Positions 43,740 to 52,537 of a stretch of 64,000 bases of DNA are shown here, in pieces (position 1 is the stretch's first letter; every line of letters begins with the position of its first letter). The DNA lies in the NCBI RefSeq assembly GCF_001854325.1, contig NZ_CP017755.1, positions 1,798,001-1,862,000 of the forward strand. Direction: 5' to 3'. Both the position numbers and the translations under genes were made by a program. Below the pieces are notes generated by a model. That model worked only from the letters and a program-made list of their open reading frames with translations, made no database searches and was not told the DNA's origin. The stretch is from Cupriavidus malaysiensis. Lineage in GTDB: Bacteria > Pseudomonadota > Gammaproteobacteria > Burkholderiales > Burkholderiaceae.

Positions 43740-43771
43740 TTTCAGCGCTGAAATATCGATGTCATATCGAT
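43740..43771. promoter_or_regulatory. Cluster of palindromes between iclR and HiPIP genes
   Basis: TTTCAGCGCTGAAA (43740-43753) is a perfect 14-bp palindrome. It is followed at once by ATATCGAT twice (43753-43760 and 43764-43771), starts 11 bp apart. This dense symmetry looks like an operator for the HiPIP gene 155 bases downstream; no promoter boxes could be assigned. Confidence 0.45.
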
Positions 43772-43925
43772 TTGCAGCGGGGACGCGGAACCTGGCACCG
43801 CCAAGGCTCGACGGCACGTGAATCGGGACGCGTTGGCTTGCCCTGCGCTACGCTGGCGGTCTTGCGCGTGGCCGTGCACGAACGGGCACGCATCTTCCCC
43901 ACACCAATCTGAACGAGACCGATCC

Positions 43926-44237
43926 ATGATGAATCCATCACGACGCGGCTTCCTGGCTTGCGGCCTGGGACTGAGCACCGCCTTTGCCTGGCAGCAAGCG
44001 GCCCGGGCGCAATCGACCCGCCTAGAGGAAAGCGATCCGGCCGCGCAAAAGGTCGGCTACGTGCACGACGCCGCCCGCGTGGACAAGGCCAGGTTCACCA
44101 CTTACCAGTCCGGGCAGAACTGTGCCGGCTGTTCGCTCTACCAGGGCGACACAGGCAGTGCCTGGGGCGGTTGCGTGCTGTTCGGCGACAGGCAGGTCGC
44201 GGCCGCCGGTTGGTGCAGCGCGTACGCCACGATGTAA
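43926..44237 (+). CDS. High-potential iron-sulfur protein
   Basis: The 103-residue product carries a twin-arginine signal (NPSRRGFLACGLGLSTAFAW, residues 3-22) for export of a folded cofactor protein, and Cys66, Cys69, Cys83 and Cys97 in the HiPIP spacing that binds one [4Fe-4S] cluster (QNCAGCSLYQGD, WGGCVLFG, GWCSAY). HiPIPs carry single electrons in the periplasm, often to or from cytochromes. Two adjacent ATGs (43926, 43929) are possible starts. No redox partner gene is near. Confidence 0.93.
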   Translation: MMNPSRRGFLACGLGLSTAFAWQQAARAQSTRLEESDPAAQKVGYVHDAARVDKARFTTYQSGQNCAGCSLYQGDTGSAWGGCVLFGDRQVAAAGWCSAYATM

Positions 44238-44279
44238 GCGCGCGCGGCCCGTCGGAAGCGGCGGAGCCGGCGCATGGGC

Positions 44280-45098
44280 TCAGCGTTTCACCGCTTCCGG
44301 CGCTTCGCCGCAGCGTGGCGGCTGCAGGCGCCGCCAGGCCAGCAAGGGCAGGCGCAGCAGTCCGCCCGTCAGCAGGCGCAAGTGCATCGACACCAGCAGC
44401 ACGTTGTCGCGCAGGTAATTGAAGTGCGAGACGCCCCCCTCATCGGCGCGGAAGTAGCGTACCGGGGCATCCAGGTTGAGCGGATGCAGGCCGCGCCAGC
44501 ACAGGCGCACCGCCACTTCCGGGTCGAAGTCGAAACGGCGCATCCACGGGCGCTCGGCCATGACCGCGCGCAGCGGCGCGATAGGATAGACGCGGAAGCC
44601 GTAGAGGGAGTCGCCGATGCCGGCCCAGAGCGTCTCCAGGTCCGTGCACAGGTTGGAAAGCCGGCGCCCGTAGACGCGCTCGCGCGGCGCACTGCGGTCG
44701 AACAGCGGCCGGCCCAGCACGAGCGCCGCCGGGTCGCGCTGCGACGCCGCCATGAACGGCCGGATCAGGTGGGCGGGGTGCTGGCCGTCGGAGTCCATCA
44801 CCAGCGCGTGGGTGAAGCCCGCCGCCGCGGCGCGTTCCGCCCCGTGCAGCACGGCCGCGCCCTTGCCGGCGTTGCGCGGCAGTTCCAGTACGCGCAGGCC
44901 CGGGTCGCATGCGGCCTCTTCACGCAGCCAGGCCGTGCTGGCATCCGTGCTGCCGTCGACCACGACCCATACAGGATTCCAGGCGCGCCGTGCGGCGCGA
45001 ACGGTCTCGCGCACCTTGTCCCCCGGGTTGTAGCTGGGGATCAGTACGAGGTGGGTTTTCGATGCCTCCGGATCACCGGGGCCGAGGCGTCGATCCAT
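44280..45098 (-). CDS. Family 2 glycosyltransferase of the aryl-polyene-like cluster
   Basis: The 272-residue protein starts in the GT2 fold (THLVLIPSYNPGDKVRETVR), has the DxD region in ALVMDSDGQHPAHLI and a C-terminal hydrophobic/basic tail (LRDNVLLVSMHLRLLTGGLL) likely to sit at the membrane. GGAAGGAAGACG precedes the ATG. In aryl-polyene clusters a GT2 is commonly linked to an acyltransferase; here the two are separate genes on opposite strands. It follows the acyl carrier protein gene by 61 bases and likely attaches a sugar or head group to the lipid. Confidence 0.85.
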   Translation of the reverse strand: MDRRLGPGDPEASKTHLVLIPSYNPGDKVRETVRAARRAWNPVWVVVDGSTDASTAWLREEAACDPGLRVLELPRNAGKGAAVLHGAERAAAAGFTHALVMDSDGQHPAHLIRPFMAASQRDPAALVLGRPLFDRSAPRERVYGRRLSNLCTDLETLWAGIGDSLYGFRVYPIAPLRAVMAERPWMRRFDFDPEVAVRLCWRGLHPLNLDAPVRYFRADEGGVSHFNYLRDNVLLVSMHLRLLTGGLLRLPLLAWRRLQPPRCGEAPEAVKR

Positions 45099-45159
45099 CG
45101 TCTTCCTTCCGTGCGGCCGCCGACAGCGCCTGCCGTCGGCCGCCTTGCCCTCTTGCGAT

Positions 45160-45423
45160 TCAGCGTGACCGCTGTTGTTGCGTATAGGCCGCCAGGCTGC
45201 CCAGCGACTGGAAAATGCGCTTGTTGTCCGGATTGTCCGAGCGCAGTTCGAAGCCGTATTTCTTGGACACGAGCAGCGCGATCTCGAGGATGTCGATCGA
45301 GTCCAGGCCGAATCCCTCGCCATAGAGCGGTGTATCGGGCCGGACGTCGGCCAGCGCGATATCCGTGATGTCGAGTTCGCCGATGATCAGGCGCGCGAGT
45401 TCGGTTTCCAGTTCGTTCATCAT
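45160..45423 (-). CDS. Acyl carrier protein
   Basis: An 87-residue acidic carrier protein with the phosphopantetheine Ser42 in GFGLDSIDILE. LIIGELDITDIALADVRPD and KRIFQSLGSLAAYTQ flank it as in ApeE/ApeF-type carriers. Two adjacent ATG codons (45423, 45420) are possible starts. It would hold the growing polyene for the ketosynthases encoded on the other strand. Only one carrier gene is visible, whereas known aryl-polyene clusters often have two. Confidence 0.88.
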   Translation of the reverse strand: MMNELETELARLIIGELDITDIALADVRPDTPLYGEGFGLDSIDILEIALLVSKKYGFELRSDNPDNKRIFQSLGSLAAYTQQQRSR

Positions 45424-45835
45424 TCCAGGGGGCTGTGGGCTGCACGCCCGCGCGTCCGATGCTGCACGCGCGGCGCCGTGGCGGGTCGCCGAGGCTAAGG
45501 CTAAGGTATACTCGCGCTCCGCCTTCGTGGTGAATGCTACCAAGCTAGGCAATATCCCACTAGGCAAGAGAACTTTCGTAACAACATTGTCGGTGCCACC
45601 GGAAACCACCTCCCGCCGGTGCGGTCTTCCTGGCGTGGTCCGCCGGTTTTCGCGGCCGGCCCCGGTCGCAGGGGCGATCCGGGCCGCACATGCTGAGCGC
45701 CGTCATGTCTGTTGTCAATTGCTTTCCTCGACTTCCCTGCGCCCCGGCGCCCCCGCGGCTGCCCCACGCGGCGCGTCACCGCACCGGGCTGCCGGCCGCC
45801 TGATGCCGTCACGCAGCCCAGCCTTCCCGCTCGCC
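45424..45835. other. Divergent promoter region of the aryl-polyene-like cluster
   Basis: This 412-base gap separates the minus-strand carrier/GT2 genes from the nine plus-strand genes. It is less GC-rich between 45490 and 45600. CTAGGCAA occurs twice (45543-45550 and 45560-45567), and CTAAGG twice in tandem (45495-45506). TATACC on the minus strand (within 45508-45513) with TTCACC 18 bp upstream is a possible carrier-gene promoter. No regulator gene is adjacent. Confidence 0.4.
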
Positions 45836-47290
45836 ATGCCTGCCATTGCCCTTGTCTCCCATGCCTCGCCGGACGACGTGATCGCGTACCGGATGGGGCA
45901 GGCGGTCACGGTACGCCGCTTCCTGGCCGATGTCGCCCGGCTGGCCGCGCTGCTGCCGGCTGGCGGCCATGTGCTGAACCTGTGCGGCGACCGCTACCGA
46001 TTCATGGTCGGCCTTTGCGCGGCGCTGGTCGGCGGCAAGCCGAGCCTGCTGCCGCCGACACTGAATCCGCACACGCTTGCCGCGCTCTGCGCCGGCGCGG
46101 CGGATACGGTGTGCCTCTATGACGACGAGGCCCTGGCCACCGAGGCCCTGGCGGCGACCGGCCTGCCGCGCCTGGCGTATCCCGCGGAGATGGCGGCTTG
46201 CTCGGCCGGCCTGGGTGAGCCGGGTGAGGCGGGTGAAGCGCCGGCCGCCGCCGTTCCCGCCGCCCCGCTCATTCCGCTGATCCCGGCCGAGCGGATCATG
46301 GCCTATATCTTCACCTCGGGTTCTTCGGGCTTGCCCGTGCCGCATGCGAAAACGTGGGGGCAGATGGTGCGGCTCGCCCGCGCGTCGGCCGCCCGCCTCG
46401 GCCTGGACGATGGACGCCGGCATGTCCTGGTCGGCACCGTGCCGCCCCAGCACATGTTCGGCTTCGAATGCACGGTGATGCTGGCCTTGCAGGCCGGCCT
46501 GGCCCTGCAGGCGGCGCCGGTCTTCTACCCGGCCGACATCCGCGCGGCGCTCGCAGCCGCCCCCCGCCCGCGCGTGCTCGTCACCTCGCCGCCGCACCTT
46601 CGTGCGGTGCTGGCAAGTGGCATCTCCCTGCCGCGCGCGGACCTGCTGCTGTCGGCCACCGCTGCCCTCTCCGCGGCCCTGGCGCATGAGGCTGAACACG
46701 GCTTCGGGGCGCCGCTGCTGGAAATCTACGGCAGCACCGAGACCGGACAGATCGCAGTACGCGCGAGTGCGCGCGACACTGCGTGGACATTGCTGCCGGG
46801 CATCGATCTGGACTGGCGCGCGCCGGCGGCTGGCGAGGAGGAAGACGGCCCGGTGGCCTGGGCATCCGGCGGCCACGTCGGCCAGGCGGTGCCGATGGGC
46901 GACCTGCTCGAACGCCTCGACGCACGCCGTTTCCTGCTGCATGGGCGCCGCGCGGACCTGGTCAATATCGCGGGAAAACGCAGTTCCCTGGCCTACCTGA
47001 ACCACCAGTTGACCGCTATCGAGGGCGTGCAGGACGGGGGCTTCTTCCTGCCGGAGCCGGCGCCCGGGGCGGGCGCCGCGCGCCTCGTCGCGCTGGCGGT
47101 CGCGCCGGGCCTGGACAGCGGGCGCCTGCGGCGCGCGCTGCGAGAACGCATCGATCCTGCCTTCATGCCGCGCAGCGTGCTGCTGGTGGACAGCCTGCCG
47201 CGCAATGCCACCGGCAAACTGCCGCGCGACCAGCTGGCACTGCTGGTCGCGCGGCTGCTGGCGGCGCGCCGCGGGGAGCGCCCGTCATGA
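45836..47290 (+). CDS. AMP-forming acyl/aryl ligase
   Basis: The product (484 residues from 45836; an ATG at 45803 would add eleven) is an adenylating enzyme of the acyl-CoA synthetase class with the AMP-binding loop YIFTSGSSGLPVPHAKTWGQ, the LEIYGSTETGQIAVR motif and the C-terminal NATGKLPRDQL lysine. In aryl-polyene clusters this enzyme activates the aromatic starter acid and loads it on the carrier protein. Neither start has a ribosome site. It overlaps the next gene by four bases. Confidence 0.85.
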   Translation: MPAIALVSHASPDDVIAYRMGQAVTVRRFLADVARLAALLPAGGHVLNLCGDRYRFMVGLCAALVGGKPSLLPPTLNPHTLAALCAGAADTVCLYDDEALATEALAATGLPRLAYPAEMAACSAGLGEPGEAGEAPAAAVPAAPLIPLIPAERIMAYIFTSGSSGLPVPHAKTWGQMVRLARASAARLGLDDGRRHVLVGTVPPQHMFGFECTVMLALQAGLALQAAPVFYPADIRAALAAAPRPRVLVTSPPHLRAVLASGISLPRADLLLSATAALSAALAHEAEHGFGAPLLEIYGSTETGQIAVRASARDTAWTLLPGIDLDWRAPAAGEEEDGPVAWASGGHVGQAVPMGDLLERLDARRFLLHGRRADLVNIAGKRSSLAYLNHQLTAIEGVQDGGFFLPEPAPGAGAARLVALAVAPGLDSGRLRRALRERIDPAFMPRSVLLVDSLPRNATGKLPRDQLALLVARLLAARRGERPS

Positions 47291-47616
47291 GCGCGCCGTA
47301 CGGCTTCGGCATCCCGGCCAGCCACCCTGCCCTGCCCGGCCACTTTCCCGGACACCCGGTGGTACCGGGCGTGGTGCTGCTGGACCTCGCGGCGCTCCAC
47401 CTGGCGGATACGCTCGGCCTCGCGCCCGGCCAACTGCGCCTGGGCACGGCGAAATTCCTGTACCCCGTCGCTCCCGGCGACTTCGTCGTCCTGCAATACA
47501 CGCCGCCGACGGACGCTACCCTGCGCTTCACGTTGCGCGTGGGTGAGCACGATGTCGCCAACGGGGTTTTCAACATCGCACCCGCCGCCGCGCCAGCCGG
47601 CGCAGACGCGCCATGA
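47287..47616 (+). CDS. Hot-dog fold dehydratase (ApeI-like)
   Basis: A 109-residue single hot-dog domain with HFPGHPVVPGVVLLD, the FabA/FabZ-like active-site helix, in which the usual Glu is Asp, as in ApeI-type proteins. It likely dehydrates 3-hydroxyacyl chains on the carrier. It overlaps the ligase and the acyltransferase genes by four bases each, showing tight translational coupling. Confidence 0.85.
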   Translation: MSAPYGFGIPASHPALPGHFPGHPVVPGVVLLDLAALHLADTLGLAPGQLRLGTAKFLYPVAPGDFVVLQYTPPTDATLRFTLRVGEHDVANGVFNIAPAAAPAGADAP

Positions 47617-48572
47617 GCGGCCCCGCCCCGCAGCCCGCCGGCCAGCCCGAATGGAGCGAAAGCCGCGAGCGCAGCAACCTCTTCCTGCTGCGGCTCATGA
47701 CGTCGCTCTCGCTGCGCCTGGGCCGACGCGCCGCGCGGCTGCTGCTGTATCCGATCACGCTCTATTTTCTCGGCTTCGCGCCGCGGGCGCGGCGGGCCTC
47801 GCTGGCCTACCTGTCGCGCGTCAGCGGGCGGCGGGCACGCCTGCGGGATACCTTCGGCCATCTGCTGTCCTTCGCCAGCACCATCCTCGACCGGGTCTAC
47901 CTGCTCAATGGCCGCTTCGAGCAGTTCGATATCCGCGTACACGGCACCGACGTCATCGACGCGGCGCTGGCCGACGGCGGCGGAGCCTTCCTGCTCGGCG
48001 CGCATCTCGGCAGCTTCGAAGTGATCCGCGCCGCCGGACGCCAGCGGCCCGGCCTGCAGGTGGCGATCACGATGTACGAAGAGAATGCGCGCAAGGTCAA
48101 CGATGTGCTGCAGGCCGTCAACCCGGCCATGCGGCAGGACGTGATCGCGCTGGGCAGCCTGGACGCCATGCTCAAGGTGCGCGACTACCTGGAGCGCGGC
48201 TTCCTGGTCGGCATGCTGGCCGATCGCACGCTCGCGCAGCGCGCCAGCGATCCGGTCGAACCGCGCGACTTTCTCGGCGCGGCCGCCGGCTTTCCCACCG
48301 GCCCGCTGCGGATCGCGGCGATGCTGCGCCGCCCCGCCCTGTTCATGACCGGACTGTACCTGGGCGGCAACCGCTACGAGATCCACTTCGAGTGGCTCGC
48401 CGATTTTTCACGCACGCCCCGCCGCGATCGCGACGCCGAGATCGAGGCCGCGCTTGCCCGCTATGTCGCGGCGCTCGAGCGGCATTGCCGCGCGGCGCCG
48501 CGCAACTGGTTCAACTTCTACGATTTCTGGCAGGACAGCCGCTCCGGCGCACCTGCCAGCGCCCCACGCTGA
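47613..48572 (+). CDS. Lysophospholipid-type acyltransferase (LpxL/HtrB family)
   Basis: The 319-residue protein has an N-terminal membrane segment (about residues 45-65) and the LPLAT active motif HLGSFE (HxxxxE variant) followed by EENARKVNDVL and the GMLADRTLAQR substrate region. It likely transfers the finished aryl-polyene chain, or a fatty acid, to a glycolipid anchor. In many clusters it is fused to the GT2, which here is on the other strand (44280-45098). Confidence 0.88.
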   Translation: MSGPAPQPAGQPEWSESRERSNLFLLRLMTSLSLRLGRRAARLLLYPITLYFLGFAPRARRASLAYLSRVSGRRARLRDTFGHLLSFASTILDRVYLLNGRFEQFDIRVHGTDVIDAALADGGGAFLLGAHLGSFEVIRAAGRQRPGLQVAITMYEENARKVNDVLQAVNPAMRQDVIALGSLDAMLKVRDYLERGFLVGMLADRTLAQRASDPVEPRDFLGAAAGFPTGPLRIAAMLRRPALFMTGLYLGGNRYEIHFEWLADFSRTPRRDRDAEIEAALARYVAALERHCRAAPRNWFNFYDFWQDSRSGAPASAPR

Positions 48573-48576
48573 CGCC

Positions 48577-49209
48577 ATGCCGCTTCGACGCTTCACGCCG
48601 CCCGCCCTGTTTCTCGCCGCCTGCCTGGCCTGTGCCCACACGCCCGTCGCGCGGGCCGCATCCGCCGTGCCCGCTGCGCCCGAAGCTCCGGCCCAGGCCG
48701 CCGGAGCCTGGGGTGTCGACCAGTTGATGTCGGCACTGGCCCAGCGCAAATCGAGCCGGGTCCGCTTCTCGGAACGCAAGTACCTGGCCATGCTGGAGCG
48801 CCCGGTGGACTCGACCGGCGAACTCGTCTTCGTCGCCCCCGACCATCTCGAGAAGCGCACGCTGACGCCCAAGCCCGAGAACATGGTGCTGGACGGCGAC
48901 ATGATGACCGTCGAGCGCGGCGGCAAGTCGTATGTGATGCCGCTGCAGAACTACCCGGAGCTGGCCGCCTTCATCGAGAGCATCCGCGCCACCCTGGCAG
49001 GCAACCGTGATGCCCTCGAGCGCTACTACCGGCTGCGCGTCGACGGCGTGGCGAACCGCTGGGCCCTGACGCTGGTTCCCACCGACGCGCGCATGGCAGC
49101 GCACGTCAAGCAGGTGCGTATCGACGGCGTGCGCGACAACCTCAGCAGTGTCGAGATCGTCCAGGCCGACGGCGACCGCTCGGTGATGCAGATCCGGCCG
49201 GCCCCCTGA
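48577..49209 (+). CDS. LolA-like outer-membrane lipid carrier
   Basis: A 210-residue secreted protein with a signal peptide (to about residue 28, VARAASA) and a LolA-type beta-fold: VRFSERKYLAMLERPVDSTG and LVFVAPDHLEKRTLTPKPEN open the barrel. Such a protein is a fixed part of aryl-polyene clusters and probably moves the lipid product across the periplasm after the MMPL pump. It begins five bases after the acyltransferase stop and ends 14 bases before the pump gene. Confidence 0.85.
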   Translation: MPLRRFTPPALFLAACLACAHTPVARAASAVPAAPEAPAQAAGAWGVDQLMSALAQRKSSRVRFSERKYLAMLERPVDSTGELVFVAPDHLEKRTLTPKPENMVLDGDMMTVERGGKSYVMPLQNYPELAAFIESIRATLAGNRDALERYYRLRVDGVANRWALTLVPTDARMAAHVKQVRIDGVRDNLSSVEIVQADGDRSVMQIRPAP

Positions 49210-49223
49210 GCGCGCCAGCACCT

Positions 49224-51647
49224 ATGAACGCCTCGTCCGGCCCGCTCTCTTCCGCACCGGCACCGCGCCGGCCACGCCTTGCCGTCTGGTTGTGGCTGGC
49301 GCTGCTGCTGGCATGCGCCCTGGTAGCCTCGCGCAGCCGTTTCACGGCCGATCTCTCGGCCTTCCTGCCGCGCGCGCCGAGCACCGAGCAGCAGGTGCTG
49401 GTCGACCAGCTGCGCGACGGTCTCGTTTCGCGCCTGATCCTGGTCGGCATCGAAGGCGGCGACAGCGCAGGCCGCGCCACGCTGTCGCGCGCACTGGGTG
49501 CGAGCCTGCGCGCCGACCAGCGCTTCTCCGCCATCAGCAACGGCGAGCCGGTCAATCGCGAGGCCGACCAGCGTCTGCTCTACGGCCACCGCTACCTGCT
49601 CAGCCCGGCGGTGACGCCCGAGCATTTCTCACAGGAGGGCCTGCGCGCTGCCGTGGCGGACTCGCTCGACCTGCTGGCCTCGCCCGCCGGCCTGTTTACC
49701 AAGTCACTGCTGCCGCGCGATCCCACCGGCGAGATGGCCACGCTGCTGGGCCAGTTCGACGCCGACCGCAGCGTGCCGATGCGCGACGGTGCCTGGGCCT
49801 CGCGCGATGGCCGGCGCGCAGTGCTGCTGGCGCAGACAGCCGCCGCGGGCGCCGACACCGATGCGCAGGAACAGGCCATCGCCGCCATCCGCACGGCCTT
49901 CGCCCAGGTCGCCAGCCGGCAGGAACTGCCCGCCAGTGCCGCCCCCTATCGGCTGCTGATGACCGGGCCGGGCGTGTTCTCGGTGCAGACGCGCGATACC
50001 ATCCGGCACGATGTCGAACGCTTGTCGACCACGGCGCTGGCCATCATCGCCGGCATGCTGCTGCTCGTCTATCGCTCGCCGCGCACGCTGGCGCTCGGCA
50101 TGGTGCCGGTGCTCACCGGCGCGCTGGCCGGGGTCGCCGCCGTGAGCCTGGGCTTCGGCGGCACCGTGCACGGCCTGACGCTGGGCTTCGGCACCACCCT
50201 GATCGGCGAGGCGGTGGACTATTCGATCTACCTGTTCGTGCAGTCGGCCCACGCCGACAGCCGCGACCCGCGCGAGTGGGTGCGCCGCTTCTGGCCCACC
50301 ATCCGCCTCGGCGTGCTGACCTCCATCTGCGGCTTTGCCTGCCTGCTGCTGTCCGGCTTTCCCGGCCTGGCGCAGCTCGGCGTGTACTCGATCGCCGGGC
50401 TTGCCGCCGCCGCGCTGACCACCCGCCATGTGCTGCCGCAACTGCTGCCGGCAGGCTTCCGCCTGCGCGACGTCAGCGCGCTGGGCGGCCGCCTCGCGCG
50501 CGCCGCGGCGGCGGCGGGGCGGTTGCGCTGGTGCGTGGTAGTGCTGCCGCTCGTCGCGCTGGCCATGCTCTGGCAGCACCCCGGCACGTTGTGGAATCCA
50601 GAGCTCTCTTCGCTGAGCCCGGTGCCGAAGGACGCACAGGCCCTCGACAGTTCGCTGCGCGCCGACCTGGGCGCGCCCGACGTGCGCTATCTCATCGTGC
50701 TCGATGGCCCCGACCGCGAAAGCGTGCTGCAAGGCGCGGAGCGCGTCGGACGTGAGCTCGACGGCCTGGTGGCGCAAGGCGTGCTGACCGGCTACGAGAC
50801 GCCCGCGCGCTACCTCCCCAGCGAAGCCACCCAGCGCGCCCGCCAGGCCAGCCTGCCGCCGCGCGCGGAACTGGCGCAGCGGCTGGCGGCCGCCGTGGCC
50901 GGCCAGCCGGTCAAGGCGAGCCTTTTCACCCCCTTCCTCGACGACGTCGAACGGGCCCGGCAGGCGCCGTTGCTGCAGGAGGACGACCTGCGCGGCAGTT
51001 CGCTGGCGCTGGCCGTCAGCGCCCTGTTGCGCCATCAGGGCGGGCGTTGGAGCGCCACCTTGCCGCTGCGCGCCAGCGGCACGCCCGAGGCGGCGCCGGT
51101 GCGGGCGGCGCTGGCGCGCGCCGGCGTGGCCGGCGCGCTCTTCGTCGACCTCAAGGGCGAATCCGACCGCCTCTACGACAACTATCTGCGCGAAGCCATC
51201 CATCTGGGCCTGGCCGGCTTTGCCGCCATCGTGCTGCTGCTGGCGGCGGCGCTGCGCTCGCCGGCGCGCGTGCTGCGCACGCTCGTCCCGCTGGTTGCCG
51301 CCGCTCTCGTCGTCGCCGCCGCCTTGACCTTCAACGGGCGCCAGCTCAGCCTGCTGCACCTGGTGGGCATGCTGCTGCTGGTGGCGATCGGCTCGAACTA
51401 CGCGCTGTTCTTCAACCAGCGCGCGGACGGCACGGCGACCGGCCCGTCGCCGCACACCCTGGTTTCGCTGGTGCTGGCCAACCTCGCCACCGTCGCCGCC
51501 TTCGGCCTGCTGGCCGCTTCCAGCTTGCCGCTGTTGCAGGCCTTCGGCCTGACGGTGGCCCCCGGCGCCGTGCTCGCGCTGCTTTTTTCCGCCATGCTGG
51601 CGGCGCCGCGCCGCCGCGGCGCGCGCACAACGGGAGGGCGGTCATGA
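49224..51647 (+). CDS. MMPL/RND-family lipid exporter
   Basis: The 807-residue protein has about twelve helices in two halves, each with a periplasmic domain; the first half shows TLGFGTTLIGEAVDYSIYLF, the second MLLLVAIGSNYALFF, the positions of the proton-relay helices of MMPL pumps. It would export the glycolipid or aryl-polyene intermediate across the inner membrane. It overlaps the deacetylase gene by four bases. Confidence 0.9.
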   Translation: MNASSGPLSSAPAPRRPRLAVWLWLALLLACALVASRSRFTADLSAFLPRAPSTEQQVLVDQLRDGLVSRLILVGIEGGDSAGRATLSRALGASLRADQRFSAISNGEPVNREADQRLLYGHRYLLSPAVTPEHFSQEGLRAAVADSLDLLASPAGLFTKSLLPRDPTGEMATLLGQFDADRSVPMRDGAWASRDGRRAVLLAQTAAAGADTDAQEQAIAAIRTAFAQVASRQELPASAAPYRLLMTGPGVFSVQTRDTIRHDVERLSTTALAIIAGMLLLVYRSPRTLALGMVPVLTGALAGVAAVSLGFGGTVHGLTLGFGTTLIGEAVDYSIYLFVQSAHADSRDPREWVRRFWPTIRLGVLTSICGFACLLLSGFPGLAQLGVYSIAGLAAAALTTRHVLPQLLPAGFRLRDVSALGGRLARAAAAAGRLRWCVVVLPLVALAMLWQHPGTLWNPELSSLSPVPKDAQALDSSLRADLGAPDVRYLIVLDGPDRESVLQGAERVGRELDGLVAQGVLTGYETPARYLPSEATQRARQASLPPRAELAQRLAAAVAGQPVKASLFTPFLDDVERARQAPLLQEDDLRGSSLALAVSALLRHQGGRWSATLPLRASGTPEAAPVRAALARAGVAGALFVDLKGESDRLYDNYLREAIHLGLAGFAAIVLLLAAALRSPARVLRTLVPLVAAALVVAAALTFNGRQLSLLHLVGMLLLVAIGSNYALFFNQRADGTATGPSPHTLVSLVLANLATVAAFGLLAASSLPLLQAFGLTVAPGAVLALLFSAMLAAPRRRGARTTGGRS

Positions 51648-52510
51648 GCGGCGCCCCCACCATGCTGGCGGGGGTCCGCCCCTGGCGCCCGTCCGGCCTG
51701 CTGTATGCGGCCGCGGCGACCCATGTCGGGGCCCTGGGCGCGGTACTGCTGGCGCCCGCCACGCTGCCCTGGGCGGCCGGCGGCGTTGCCGCGTCACACC
51801 TGCTGATGGCCGGTGCCGGCCTGTGGCCGCGCTGTGCCTGGCTCGGCCCCAACCTGCGCCAGCTGCCGCCGCAGGCAGAGGACTGCATCGCCCTCACCTT
51901 CGACGACGGCCCCGACCCGGAGCTGACGCCGCGGGTGCTGGACTGGCTGGCCCGCCATGACCTGCGCGCCACCTTCTTCTGCATCGGCGCGCGAGCCGAA
52001 CGGCATCCCGCGCTGGTGCGGGAGATCGCCCGCGCCGGACACGCGGTCGAGAACCACAGCCAGCATCACTCTCACCGCTTCTCCGTGTCGGGCCCAGGCT
52101 GGATGCGCGCCGAGATCGCATCCGCCCAGCAGGTGCTGGCGGAGCTGGCGGGCACGGCGCCGCGCTTCTTCCGCGCCCCCGCGGGCCTGCGCAACCCCTT
52201 CCTGGAACCGGCGCTGTGCGGGCTCGGCCTGAACCTGGCGAGCTGGACCCGGCGCGGCTTCGATACCTTGCCCCGTGCCCGCCCCGAGCGCATCGCCGCC
52301 CGCCTGCTGCGCGGCCTGGCCGCGCGCGACATCCTGCTGCTGCACGACGGCCACGGCGCGCGCATGGCAGGCGGCACGCACACGCTGCCGGCGGTCCTGC
52401 CCCATGTGCTCGCCGCGGTGCAGGATGCCGGGCTGCGCTGCGTCACCTTGCGCGAGGCCTTCGCCGCTCCCGCCATCGCGCCCACGCGCCCGGAGGACGG
52501 GCAGGCCTGA
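51644..52510 (+). CDS. Polysaccharide deacetylase-family protein
   Basis: A 288-residue protein with two N-terminal membrane helices (about residues 15-60) and a NodB domain: the LTFDDGPDPELTPRV motif (Asp-Asp), NHSQHHSHRF (metal His pair) and the RAPAGLRNPF loop. It should remove an acyl group from an amino sugar or similar headgroup at the membrane. It overlaps the MMPL gene by ATGA, so it is a real cluster member, although deacetylases are not a constant part of aryl-polyene clusters. Its target may be the sugar added by the GT2. Confidence 0.88.
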   Translation: MSGAPTMLAGVRPWRPSGLLYAAAATHVGALGAVLLAPATLPWAAGGVAASHLLMAGAGLWPRCAWLGPNLRQLPPQAEDCIALTFDDGPDPELTPRVLDWLARHDLRATFFCIGARAERHPALVREIARAGHAVENHSQHHSHRFSVSGPGWMRAEIASAQQVLAELAGTAPRFFRAPAGLRNPFLEPALCGLGLNLASWTRRGFDTLPRARPERIAARLLRGLAARDILLLHDGHGARMAGGTHTLPAVLPHVLAAVQDAGLRCVTLREAFAAPAIAPTRPEDGQA

Positions 52511-52537
52511 GCTGCCGAGGCCCTTTGCTACAATTCA

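Noticed and set aside
52526..52534. Extended -10 element TGCTACAAT before the ketosynthase
   Set aside because: It ends only three bases before the ATG, so transcription would start inside the start codon; the gene is internal to a co-directional cluster and does not need a promoter.
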